DNA from: Sphingomonas folli
GTDB lineage: Bacteria > Pseudomonadota > Alphaproteobacteria > Sphingomonadales > Sphingomonadaceae
Direction: 5' to 3'
DNA: 64,000 nucleotides
Assembly: GCF_019429525.1 (NCBI RefSeq)
Contig: NZ_JAHXZL010000003.1
Span: 124,001-188,000, forward strand
The translations under genes and the position numbers were made by a program. The notes beneath the pieces were generated by a model. That model did no database searches. It worked only from the letters and a program-made list of their open reading frames with translations, and was not told where the DNA came from. This document shows, piece after piece, positions 55,605 to 63,548 of this stretch. How positions within the stretch are numbered: the stretch's first letter is position 1; each line of letters begins with the position of its first letter.

Positions 55605-55957
55605 GCCGCGGCGCGCCCGGCCCAGCGCTGCAATCGCGGCCGGACCCGCAGAAAGCGTCGGTAGAGCCGCTCCAGCAGCGCCAGCACCGCGGGGCGGCGC
55701 GCCGCCAGACCGAGCGGGCGCAGCAGCGGGATCGCGCGCCACATCGTCGCGAACGCCTCGGCGCCCGAGACGATCGGGCCTCCGGCCTCCTGCGCGTGGA
55801 AGCGCGCGAGCATCGTCGCGCGGTCGAGCGGGCACGTTCCGGCCGTCGTCGCGTCGACGAAGCGGATCCGCCCGCGCCGGTCGAGCCGACGCATCAGCGC
55901 GACCTCGCGCTGGCACAGCGGGCAGGCGCCGTCGTGCCAGACGGTGACCCGGCTCAT
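55601..55957 (-). CDS. DCC (DUF393) thiol-disulfide oxidoreductase-like protein
   Basis: A 118-residue protein starting with the DxxCPxC motif, VWHDGACPLCQREVALMRRL. It continues RIRFVDATTAGTCPLDRATM and the MWRAIPLLRPLGL segment that gives the DUF393 signature. The two cysteines suggest a thioredoxin-like redox function, but none is proven. Start ATG 55957 and stop each overlap a neighbour by 4 bp, locking it between the FAD-TspO gene and the DUF427 gene. Confidence 0.9.
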   Translation of the reverse strand: MSRVTVWHDGACPLCQREVALMRRLDRRGRIRFVDATTAGTCPLDRATMLARFHAQEAGGPIVSGAEAFATMWRAIPLLRPLGLAARRPAVLALLERLYRRFLRVRPRLQRWAGRAAA

Positions 55958-57705
55958 CGCCCGCGCGCCGGATTGTCGCGGCGGATCCGTTCGGCGAGCA
56001 GCGTGGCGAAGCCGAGCCAGCCGACATAGGGCACCGCCAGCGCCGCCGCGGGCCGATCGACCCGCGCCGCGGCGGCGACGAGCGCCGCGCCCGAGGCGAC
56101 CATCGCGCCCGAGGCCGCGGCGCTGGCGCCGAGTCGCCGGCGCCGGAAGAACAGCTCGCTCCACCCGCCGATCATCGCCGTGTTGGCCAGCCACAGCGCG
56201 ACCGCGGCGTCACGACGCGCGCCCGCAGGCCGGCGCAGCAGCCGATAACCGCCGATCGCGAGTCCCACCTCGAGCGCCGGCCAGACCGCGCCGAACACCG
56301 CGTCCGGCGGCGTGAAGCCGGGCTTGTCGAGCCGGCGATACCAGCGACGGATCGTCGGGTGCGTGGGATCAGGCGCGTTGCGGCGGCCCAGCACCGCGCT
56401 CGCGCCGAGCACCACCCCGACGAGCGCCAGCGCCGCCACGGGCGACCAGGCGCCGGTGCCGGGCGGCGCGGCGACCTCGCCCCGCTCCGACGCGGCGGGC
56501 GCGTCGAGGGCGCCCGGCGCCGGGTAGCGCGTCAGGTCGGGCGCCGAGTCGTCGCCCCCGCCGAACAGCCGCCCCGCCGCCGCGGTCACCGCGGGCTGAC
56601 TGGCGAACGCCATCACCGCGTGGAGCACGCGGATCCCGGTGCGGCTGTGCGGGTTGGCGAGCCGCGGCGCCAGCTTCGGCACACCCTGCGCCTTCTTCAC
56701 CATCGGCCGCATCGCGCGCTCATAGGCGGCGAAGGCGGCGGCGACGTCGCGCGCGCGGCCCAGCTCCCCCGCCAGCACGCGCGCGCCGGTGACCGCGAGC
56801 GTGGTGCCGACGCCGCCGAGCGGGGTGACGCACCAGGCCGAGTCGCCGCACAGCGCGACCCGACCCGACGACCAGCGCGGCATCCGCGCCTGGCGGAGCA
56901 CGTCGAAGTAGAAGTCGGACGTGTCCCGCATCCCGGCGAGCACGCGCGGCGCCTGCCAGCCGGCGTCGGCGAAGGTCTCGCCCAGCCACGCTCGCTGTCG
57001 ATCGCCGTCCCACTCCTGCTCGCCCTCGGGCCGCTTCTGCACCGTCAGCATCGCGCGCGTCGTGCCGTGGCGATCGGGGCGGAGCGAGACACTGCGGCCG
57101 CCCGGCGCGTGATACCAGCGCCACAGCCGATCGTCCTCGTCCGAGCGCGGGATGGTGAAATAGGCGATCGTCATGTCCATCCAGCGCGGCCGGTTCTCGC
57201 CCGGGAAGACGAGCTCGCGCGTGGCCGAGCCGACGCCCTCGGCGACGATCACCGCGTCGTAGCGCTCGCGCGCGCCGCCGGCGAAGCGGACGTCGGCCGC
57301 GTCGTCGTCCTGGGCGATCTCGATGACATGGTCGCCGAAGCGATACCGCGCGCGGTCCCGCGCGCCGTCGTACAGCAGCCGCGCGAGGTCGCCGCGCAGG
57401 ATCTCCATCTCCGCGGTCGGGCCGTCGCGCCCGAGCTCATCGGTGAGGAAGCGCGCGGCGATGCGCCCGTCCGCCTCGACCCAGGCGGTTCCCTCCTCGC
57501 CGGTGCCGTGCGCGAGCGCGGCCTGCTCCAGCCCCATCTGTCGCATCACCTCGCGTCCGACACCGCGGACGTCGACGTTCTGGCCGCCGTCGCGGAACGC
57601 GGGCGCGCGCTCGACCACCGTGACCTCGAACCCGGCGCGCCCGAGCCACCAGGCGAGCGTGTTGCCGGCGACGCTCGCGCCGGTGATCAGGACCTTGTTG
57701 GCCAC
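55954..57705 (-). CDS. FAD-dependent monooxygenase fused to TspO/MBR domain
   Basis: One uninterrupted 583-codon frame encodes two families. Residues 1-385 are a group A flavin monooxygenase: FAD motif VLITGASVAGNTLAWWLG (5-22), ERAPAFRDGGQNVDVRG, and the GD motif VALCGDSAWCVTPLGGVGTT near 285. Residues about 430-580 are a complete five-helix TspO/MBR protein. It has WYRRLDKPGFTPPDAVFGAV near 455, ANTAMIGGWSELFF, and helix 5 VPYVGWLGFATLLAERI. A Pro/Ala-rich linker joins them. No internal start with a ribosome site, frameshift or composition change is visible, so I read it as a true fusion. TspO binds porphyrins and lipids; the flavoprotein could oxidise such a ligand (inference). Confidence 0.85.
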   Translation of the reverse strand: MANKVLITGASVAGNTLAWWLGRAGFEVTVVERAPAFRDGGQNVDVRGVGREVMRQMGLEQAALAHGTGEEGTAWVEADGRIAARFLTDELGRDGPTAEMEILRGDLARLLYDGARDRARYRFGDHVIEIAQDDDAADVRFAGGARERYDAVIVAEGVGSATRELVFPGENRPRWMDMTIAYFTIPRSDEDDRLWRWYHAPGGRSVSLRPDRHGTTRAMLTVQKRPEGEQEWDGDRQRAWLGETFADAGWQAPRVLAGMRDTSDFYFDVLRQARMPRWSSGRVALCGDSAWCVTPLGGVGTTLAVTGARVLAGELGRARDVAAAFAAYERAMRPMVKKAQGVPKLAPRLANPHSRTGIRVLHAVMAFASQPAVTAAAGRLFGGGDDSAPDLTRYPAPGALDAPAASERGEVAAPPGTGAWSPVAALALVGVVLGASAVLGRRNAPDPTHPTIRRWYRRLDKPGFTPPDAVFGAVWPALEVGLAIGGYRLLRRPAGARRDAAVALWLANTAMIGGWSELFFRRRRLGASAAASGAMVASGAALVAAAARVDRPAAALAVPYVGWLGFATLLAERIRRDNPARGR

Positions 57706-57841
57706 GCGGTCTTCTCCTTCGCGCCGCTAACGCGGGAGCGCGCGAAAGGGGCCGCGACGCGACCGCGATCCCGGCCGTCGCGCGGCGGACGCAGCGGAGG
57801 CCTGCGTTCGCGCGTTGGGGGTGACGGAGAGGAGAGGTCGA

Positions 57842-58150
57842 ATGTCATCGATCGACAAGCAGAAGCGACTGCACTTCGACATGGTCAACGTCGGCCTGCG
57901 CGCGCAGGCCACCGCGGTGGGGCTGGTCCAGCTCTGCGTCGAGCTGCGCGACGCCGGCGTGCTGCCGGAAGCCGCGCTGACCCGGATCAAGGACGCGATC
58001 GCCGACGAGGTGTCGGTCGCCGGGCCGCGCCGCCGCGGCCAGCACGACTATCGTCGCGAGGTGCGCGAGCGGCTCGACCAGCTGTTCGCCGGCGAGACCA
58101 AGGTCGGCTCGGCGGAGGCGCTCTCGTTCGGCGAGCAGCCGGAGGCCTGA
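57842..58150 (+). CDS. Small hypothetical helical protein
   Basis: A 102-residue protein with a good ribosome site (GGAGAGG) before ATG 57842. It is helical and charged (QKRLHFDMVNVGLRAQATAV, RRRGQHDYRREVRERLDQLF) with no signal peptide. I do not recognise a family. It is divergent from the FAD-TspO cassette and converges on the phosphate transporter gene 16 bp away. Confidence 0.72.
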   Translation: MSSIDKQKRLHFDMVNVGLRAQATAVGLVQLCVELRDAGVLPEAALTRIKDAIADEVSVAGPRRRGQHDYRREVRERLDQLFAGETKVGSAEALSFGEQPEA

Positions 58151-58165
58151 GCCGGCGGTCGCGGC

Positions 58166-59830
58166 TCAGCTCAGCCCGAGCCCGCGCACCACTGCGAGCA
58201 GCAGCGCGTAGAGCACGCCCGCGAGCAGCATCGCCGCGGGCAGCGTCATGATCCACGCCAGCGCGATGTTGCGCACGGTGCTGCGCTGCAGCCCGGCGCC
58301 GTCCGCCACCATCGTGCCGGCGACGCCGCTGGAGAGGATGTGCGTGGTCGAGACCGGCATGCCCTTCACCTGGGCGAGCAGGATCGTGCTCGCCGCGACC
58401 AGCTCGGCCGCCGCGCCCATGCCATAGGTGAGGTGCGTCTTGCCGATCTTCTCGCCGACGGTGACGACGATGCGCTTCCACCCGATCATCGTGCCGAGCC
58501 CGAGCGCCAGCGCCACCGCCACCTTGACCCAGGTCGGGATGTAACGCGTGCCCTTCTCGAGCAGGTGCTGGTAGCCACTGAGCGCCTTGTCGCCGCCATT
58601 CGGGAAGCGCTGCGCCGCCGCCTCCTTGTCCTCGGTCATCAAACGTAGATTATCGTATACAAGGTACATCTCGTTGCGGACGTTCTTGGTCTGCGCCGCG
58701 GGCACCTTGCGGAGCGAGCCGTAGTTGCGCAGATCGCTCGCGATCTCGGTGGAGACGGTGTCGAGCGCGGCATAGACGCGCGGCGTGTCGGTCGTCTTGG
58801 TGCGCAACGCGTCCTGCAGCACCGCGCGCGCGCGCTCGGGCGCGACCTCGGTACCCGCGGCCTTGGCGCGGAACACGCGCTGCGCGCTCGCCGCCGACTG
58901 GATGAAGGCGGGGGTCGAGCTGTCGGGCATGGTGCGGTTGAGCGCATAGGCGGTCGGCGCCACGCCGATCAGGATCAGCATGATCAGTCCCATGCCCTTC
59001 TGCCCGTCGTTGCTGCCGTGCGCGAAGCTCACCGCGGTGCAGGTGAACACCAGCAGCGCGCGGATGTGGAACGGGGGCGGCCGGTCCGCCTCGGGCTCCT
59101 CGTAGAGCTGACGGTCGGGCAGCACGCGCTTCATCGCCCACAGCAGCAGCATCGCGCCGACGAAGCCGATCACCGGGCTGACCAGGAGCGCCAGCAGCAC
59201 GCTCTCGGCCTGGCCCCACTCCACCCCCGAGGCGCCGCCCGGGCCCGACGACAGCCATTGGTTGGCGACGCCGACGCCCAGCACCGAGCCGATCAGCGCG
59301 TGGCTCGACGAGTTGGGCAGCCCCAGCATCCAGGTGCCGAGGTTCCACAGCACCGCCGCGATCAGCAGCGCGAAGATCATCGCATAGCCGCCCGCGCTGC
59401 CGACGTTGAGGATCAGGTCGACCGGCAGCAGCGTGATGATGCTGTACGCCACCGCCCCGGTGGAGACCATCACGCCGATGAAGTTCCAGCTGCCCGACCA
59501 GATCACCGCCACCAGCGGCTTGAGTGAGTGGGTGTAGATCACCGTCGCCACGGCGTTGGCGGTGTCGTGGAAGCCGTTGACGAATTCGAAGCCGAGCGCG
59601 ATCAGCAGCGCCAGCCCGAGGAACAGGAAGGCGCCGATCGCGAGCGGCTCGCCGACGCGCTGCGTGTCGAGCACGATGCTGGTGCCGGCATAGGCCAGCC
59701 CCGCCAGCAGCACGACGAGGAAGCCGATCGCCGCGGCCGGATGCACCTTGCGATCGAGGTGGATCCGCGGGCCCGACGCCGTCGCGGGGTCACCGCGATC
59801 GATCGCCGTGGATGTCGTCGCTGCCGTCAT
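58166..59830 (-). CDS. Inorganic phosphate transporter, PiT family
   Basis: Proton- or metal-phosphate-coupled inner-membrane phosphate carrier, 554 residues. The two PiT signatures are GFEFVNGFHDTANAVATVIY and TAVSFAHGSNDGQKGMGLI. Other family parts are LPNSSSHALIGSVLGVGVAN and KGMPVSTTHILSSGVAGTMV. A large soluble loop of about 130 residues sits between the two halves, as in PitA-type proteins. The ATG at 59830 begins a soluble 30-residue N-terminus. It follows the porin gene by 60 bp, on the same strand. Confidence 0.95.
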   Translation of the reverse strand: MTAATTSTAIDRGDPATASGPRIHLDRKVHPAAAIGFLVVLLAGLAYAGTSIVLDTQRVGEPLAIGAFLFLGLALLIALGFEFVNGFHDTANAVATVIYTHSLKPLVAVIWSGSWNFIGVMVSTGAVAYSIITLLPVDLILNVGSAGGYAMIFALLIAAVLWNLGTWMLGLPNSSSHALIGSVLGVGVANQWLSSGPGGASGVEWGQAESVLLALLVSPVIGFVGAMLLLWAMKRVLPDRQLYEEPEADRPPPFHIRALLVFTCTAVSFAHGSNDGQKGMGLIMLILIGVAPTAYALNRTMPDSSTPAFIQSAASAQRVFRAKAAGTEVAPERARAVLQDALRTKTTDTPRVYAALDTVSTEIASDLRNYGSLRKVPAAQTKNVRNEMYLVYDNLRLMTEDKEAAAQRFPNGGDKALSGYQHLLEKGTRYIPTWVKVAVALALGLGTMIGWKRIVVTVGEKIGKTHLTYGMGAAAELVAASTILLAQVKGMPVSTTHILSSGVAGTMVADGAGLQRSTVRNIALAWIMTLPAAMLLAGVLYALLLAVVRGLGLS

Positions 59831-59890
59831 CGCGCCCTGCTCCTGCTTCGATCGCTGCCGATACGCCTGGACCTGCCGTTCGCTCCGGAA

Positions 59891-61300
59891 TCAGAAGGTC
59901 GCCTGAAGATTAACCTCGAACAGACGCACCTGGTCGCGGTCGCGCGCCAGCGCCGCGGGCGCGTCCTTGAGGAAGCCGCCCTTGAACAGCAGCGCGAAAT
60001 TGCTCTCCAGCCGCAGATGCTCGGGCACCAGCCACAGCCGCGCGCGGCCGGAGAGCTGCTGCCCGGCGAAGCGGCCCGACCCGCCGGTCGCGTCGGTGAC
60101 GTTGAAGAAGCGGTCGGTGCGCGAGGCGAGCCATAGGCCGCGATAGTCGGCGAGCAGCTCGACCCGCTTGCCCGGCTTGGCGTCGAGGCGCACGCCCGGC
60201 GCGCTCAGGTTCTCGCGCGCCACCCCCGAGTAGGTGCCCGAGGGGCCGAGGTCGTCGCGCCGGCTGCCGAACAGCGTGTCGAAACGGTTGAAGCGCCCGC
60301 CGTCGCGGTCGCCGCTCGCGTAATCGTAGAACAGCGCGAGCCGCGGCTTCCACGCCGCGTCGAAGGTGTAGCCGACCGCCAGGTGCGCGAAGCCCGCGGC
60401 GACGCGCGCGTTCCTGGCGTCCGCCATCGTCGAGGCGCTGGCGCGGCCGACCTGATAGGCCCCCTCCGCGTCATAGTCGATCACGCGCGCGGCGGGCTCG
60501 CGCACGACGCGCAGGTCGAGCGTGGTGAGGTGCCGGTCGGCGGTCGAGCGGCCGGGCGAGTCGCGCTCGACCAACCGGTAGACGCCGAGCTCCAGCTGCG
60601 CCCCGCCGAACAGCCCCTTGCGCCGGGCCCAGGCGCCGAACAGCACGTCGCGGAAGGTCTCGCGGTCGAGCTGGACCTTGTTGCGGCGGATCTCGGCCGC
60701 GACGTCGGGCAGGCGCTCCTGCGGCAGGACGTAGAACAGCGTCAGCGCGCGCTCGCGATCCGGGTCCACCTCCACCTGGATGCCGGTGAAGCCGTTGACG
60801 GTGTTGCGGTACTCGTCGGTGGCGACGAGCCGGCCGGAGCCCAGGTTGAGCAGGAAGCGACCCGCCTGCACCGCCAGCCGCCCGCCGATCCCGGGCGTGT
60901 CGTCGACCCGCCACTTGAGATAGGCCTGGGGCAGTTCGAGCGCGTTGACGTCGTCGCGCCCGATCTGCGTGCCGGAGCCGAGGTCGTAGCCGCGGCTGTC
61001 GATCAGCTCGGCGCCGATCGCGAGCGGGCCCGGCCCGTACTCGATCGCGACGCCAGTGCGCAGCAGCACCGCGTCCTCCGCGGTGGCCTCGTCGGGGCGC
61101 GGACGGCCGTCGACCGTCTCGTAGCGCAGCCGGCTCGAGGCGGTGACGATCAGCCCGCTCGAGTCCTCCTTGGGGGCGGTCTCCTCCTTGCCCGGCTTCT
61201 CCACCGAAGAGGCGGGCGAGGCCGGGAGCGACTGCGCCGCCGCGGTGCCGGTGCCGGCGAGCAGCGCCGCGAGCGCGAGGAGCCGGGAGGCGTGCGTCAT
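59891..61300 (-). CDS. Alginate-export-family outer-membrane porin
   Basis: Beta-barrel of 469 residues with a signal peptide (LLALAALLAGTGTAAAQ) and a Lys/Glu/Pro-rich segment before the barrel. Alternating beta-strand sequences run to the C-terminal phenylalanine (VRLFEVNLQATF). The pattern DVNALELPQAYLKWRVDD, VQAGRFLLNLGSGRLVATDE and LALFYDYASGDRDGGRFNRF fits the alginate_exp (AlgE-like) porins. Despite the name, many members are general or anion porins. Being directly upstream of a PiT gene and preceded by a Pho-box-like site, it may admit phosphate (inference). Confidence 0.85.
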   Translation of the reverse strand: MTHASRLLALAALLAGTGTAAAQSLPASPASSVEKPGKEETAPKEDSSGLIVTASSRLRYETVDGRPRPDEATAEDAVLLRTGVAIEYGPGPLAIGAELIDSRGYDLGSGTQIGRDDVNALELPQAYLKWRVDDTPGIGGRLAVQAGRFLLNLGSGRLVATDEYRNTVNGFTGIQVEVDPDRERALTLFYVLPQERLPDVAAEIRRNKVQLDRETFRDVLFGAWARRKGLFGGAQLELGVYRLVERDSPGRSTADRHLTTLDLRVVREPAARVIDYDAEGAYQVGRASASTMADARNARVAAGFAHLAVGYTFDAAWKPRLALFYDYASGDRDGGRFNRFDTLFGSRRDDLGPSGTYSGVARENLSAPGVRLDAKPGKRVELLADYRGLWLASRTDRFFNVTDATGGSGRFAGQQLSGRARLWLVPEHLRLESNFALLFKGGFLKDAPAALARDRDQVRLFEVNLQATF

Positions 61301-61318
61301 CAGACACGTTTGGAAACA

Positions 61319-61340
61319 ATTAACGTCTGTTTAATGACAA
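61319..61340 (-). promoter_or_regulatory. Pho-box-like direct repeat upstream of porin-PiT
   Basis: On the minus strand TTGTCAT, 4 bp, then CAGACGT lie about 20-40 bp before the porin ATG, in an AT-rich island. The first half matches the PhoB half-site CTGTCAT in 6 of 7 positions, the second in 4 of 7, with the correct 11-bp period. Suggestive only. Confidence 0.35.
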
Positions 61341-61400
61341 TAGTCGAGTTTTCTTCGCTTCATCGCGAGGCTGGAGACGAGAGGCACGCCGCCGGACCGC

Positions 61401-62792
61401 TCAGCGCCCGCCGTGATCCGCGCCCGCCAAGCGAAGCGTCACGCGCAGGCCGGGACGCGTGTTCTCGATCTCGACCGCCGCGCCGAGCCGCTGCGCCGCC
61501 GAGCGCACGATCGCCAGCCCCAACCCGCTGCCGTCCCGCCCGGCGCTGCTCGTCAGCCGCACGAAGCGCTCCCCTGCCCGCGCGATGTCCGCGTCCGACA
61601 GGCCGGGGCCGTCGTCGGCGACCGACAGCGCGACCCCCGACGAGTCGCGCTCGATCGCGATCATCACGTTGCCGCCGCGGCGATGGTAGCGGATCGCGTT
61701 GTCGACCAGGTTGGACAGGATCTCGAAGAGCAAGGTGCGGTGGCTGGCGATCGTCACGCCCTCCGCCGGCGCGCGCAGGTCGACCTCGACACCCGCCTCG
61801 ATCGCCTGCGCGATGCGGCGGTTGAGCACCGCGATCGCGAGCGCGCGCAGCTCGACCGGCTCGAGCGGCGGCGAGGTGCCCGCCTCCTCGGCGCGCGCGA
61901 GCGCCAGCAGCTGCGCGACGAGATGCTCGAGCCGGTCGGCGGCGTCGGCGATCTCGGGAAGTGCGGCGGGGTCGCCGCGCCGCGCCAGCGCGACCTGGAT
62001 CTTGAGCACCGACAAGGGCGTGCGCATCTGATGCGAGGCGTCGGCGGTGAAGCGACGCATCCCGGCGGTCGCGACGTCCAGCCGCGCGAGCAGGTTGTCG
62101 AACGCGTCGGCGAGCGGCAGCAGCTCGGCGGGCAGCGGCCCGGGTTCGAGCGGCGACAGGTCGGGCGTGGCGCGCGTGTCACGCGCGGCGACCGCACCGC
62201 GCAGCCGCGACAGCGGGCGCAGGCTCCACGCGAGCGCGGGACGGATCAGCAGCAGCGCCATTCCCACCAGCACCGCCTCGCCGCCCAGCAGCGCGCCGAG
62301 CAGGCGACGGCGCAGCGCGGCGCGACTGTCCAGCGTCTCGGCCACCTGCACGATCACCGGCGCGTCGACGCGCGGCAGCTCGCGGCGCACCTCGGCGATC
62401 CGCACGTCCTGCCCGCGGAAGCGCGCGTAGCGGAAGCGCGGCGTGTCGGCCACCTCCGCCCCGGCGGGCGGCGCGGGCAGGTCGCCGTAGCCGGTGAGCA
62501 GGCGCTCGCCGACCGCGATACGGTAGTAGACGTTGTCGCGCTCATTGTTCTCCAGCATGCCGAACGCCGCCGCGGGGAGGTCGAGCGTCACCTCGCCGCG
62601 CTCCACCTGCACCGTCTCGGCGATCGCGCCGAGCGCGCCGCCCAGCACGCGATCGTTGGTCCGCCGCACCACGTCGGCGATCAGCGCCGCGCCGGCGACC
62701 CCGAGCAGCACCGCGATCGCCAGCAGCGGCGCCAGCAGCGCGGCGAGCAGCCGCGTGCGCAGCGCCACCGCGCGCGGACGGTCAGCCCGCAT
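61401..62792 (-). CDS. Sensor histidine kinase, TctE-like
   Basis: Membrane kinase of 463 residues. Helix 1 (LLAALLAPLLAIAVLLGVAG) and helix 2 near 170-190 bracket a periplasmic 2CSK_N-type domain marked by NVYYRIAVGERLLTGYGDLP and RYARFRGQDVRIAEVRREL. A HAMP-like region follows, then the H-box FTADASHQMRTPLSVLK (His near 254), N-box LVDNAIRYH, and G-boxes DDGPGLSD and GSGLGLAIV. TctE-type kinases often sense carboxylates or metal-bound substrates of a neighbouring binding protein, here perhaps the one at 63549. Overlaps the regulator gene by 11 bp. Confidence 0.93.
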   Translation of the reverse strand: MRADRPRAVALRTRLLAALLAPLLAIAVLLGVAGAALIADVVRRTNDRVLGGALGAIAETVQVERGEVTLDLPAAAFGMLENNERDNVYYRIAVGERLLTGYGDLPAPPAGAEVADTPRFRYARFRGQDVRIAEVRRELPRVDAPVIVQVAETLDSRAALRRRLLGALLGGEAVLVGMALLLIRPALAWSLRPLSRLRGAVAARDTRATPDLSPLEPGPLPAELLPLADAFDNLLARLDVATAGMRRFTADASHQMRTPLSVLKIQVALARRGDPAALPEIADAADRLEHLVAQLLALARAEEAGTSPPLEPVELRALAIAVLNRRIAQAIEAGVEVDLRAPAEGVTIASHRTLLFEILSNLVDNAIRYHRRGGNVMIAIERDSSGVALSVADDGPGLSDADIARAGERFVRLTSSAGRDGSGLGLAIVRSAAQRLGAAVEIENTRPGLRVTLRLAGADHGGR

Positions 62793-63447
62793 CCAAGATA
62801 TACCCTATCCCGCGGACCGTGCGGATCGCCGGCCCGTCCGGTGCCAGCTTGCCGCGCAGACGCGTGATATTGACCTCGAGCGCATTGGGCCCGACCGGCT
62901 CGTCGAAGCCGAACACCTCCGCCAGCAGCGTCTCGCGCGGCACGATCTGGCCGGCGCGCGTCGCCAGCGCGTCGAGCACCGCCCACTCGCGCCGCCGCAG
63001 GTCGAGCGCGCGCCCCGTGACCTGTGCCTCGCCGCTCGAGCGGTTGAGCGTCAGCGCGCCGACCACCAGCTCGGGCGTGGGATCGCCGCCGCGGCGTCGT
63101 CCCAGCGCGCGGATCCGTGCCTCCAGCTCGACCGGCGCGAACGGCTTGCGCAGATAATCGTCGGCGCCGAGGTCGAGCCCGCGCACGCGGTCGTCGAGCG
63201 CGTCGCGCGCGGTCAGCATCAGCACCGGCACGCGCTCGCCACGCCGCCGCAGCGCCTGCAACACCGCGAAACCGTCCTGCCCCGGAAGGCCGACGTCGAG
63301 CACCACCAGCGCGTAGGGCTCCCCCGCGGTGACCATCAGCGCGTCCTCGCCGGTGGCGACATGGTCGACCGCGTGGCCGGCGCCGCGCAGCAACGCCACC
63401 AGGCTGCGCGCGAGCGCGGCATCGTCCTCCACGATCAGGATGCGCAC
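62782..63447 (-). CDS. OmpR/TctD-type response regulator
   Basis: Two-domain transcriptional regulator of 221 residues. The receiver has acidic D8 and D9 (IVEDDAALA), phosphoacceptor D51 (VVLDVGLPGQDG) and the switch lysine in YLRKPFAP. The winged-helix domain reads RRREWAVLDALATRAGQIVP, EVNITRLRGKL and TVRGIGYIL. It is the partner of the overlapping kinase gene. A pair of 11-bp direct repeats in the divergent gap upstream (63462-63483) is a likely binding site. Confidence 0.96.
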   Translation of the reverse strand: MRILIVEDDAALARSLVALLRGAGHAVDHVATGEDALMVTAGEPYALVVLDVGLPGQDGFAVLQALRRRGERVPVLMLTARDALDDRVRGLDLGADDYLRKPFAPVELEARIRALGRRRGGDPTPELVVGALTLNRSSGEAQVTGRALDLRRREWAVLDALATRAGQIVPRETLLAEVFGFDEPVGPNALEVNITRLRGKLAPDGPAIRTVRGIGYILDAG

Positions 63448-63461
63448 GATCGCGGCGCGCG

Positions 63462-63483
63462 CTGAAAGGTTGCTGACAGGTTG
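63462..63483. promoter_or_regulatory. 11-bp tandem repeat, likely response-regulator site
   Basis: CTGAAAGGTTG is followed at once by CTGACAGGTTG (10 of 11 identical). Head-to-tail repeats of 10-11 bp are how OmpR-family dimers bind DNA. The site lies in the 101-bp gap between the divergent regulator and solute-binding genes, so it could control both. Confidence 0.65.
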
Positions 63484-63548
63484 AGGACGTAGCCCATGAT
63501 CGGTCAGCTTACCCGAACGCAGAGGCGGGAAGCGAGAGGAGCTTCGAG

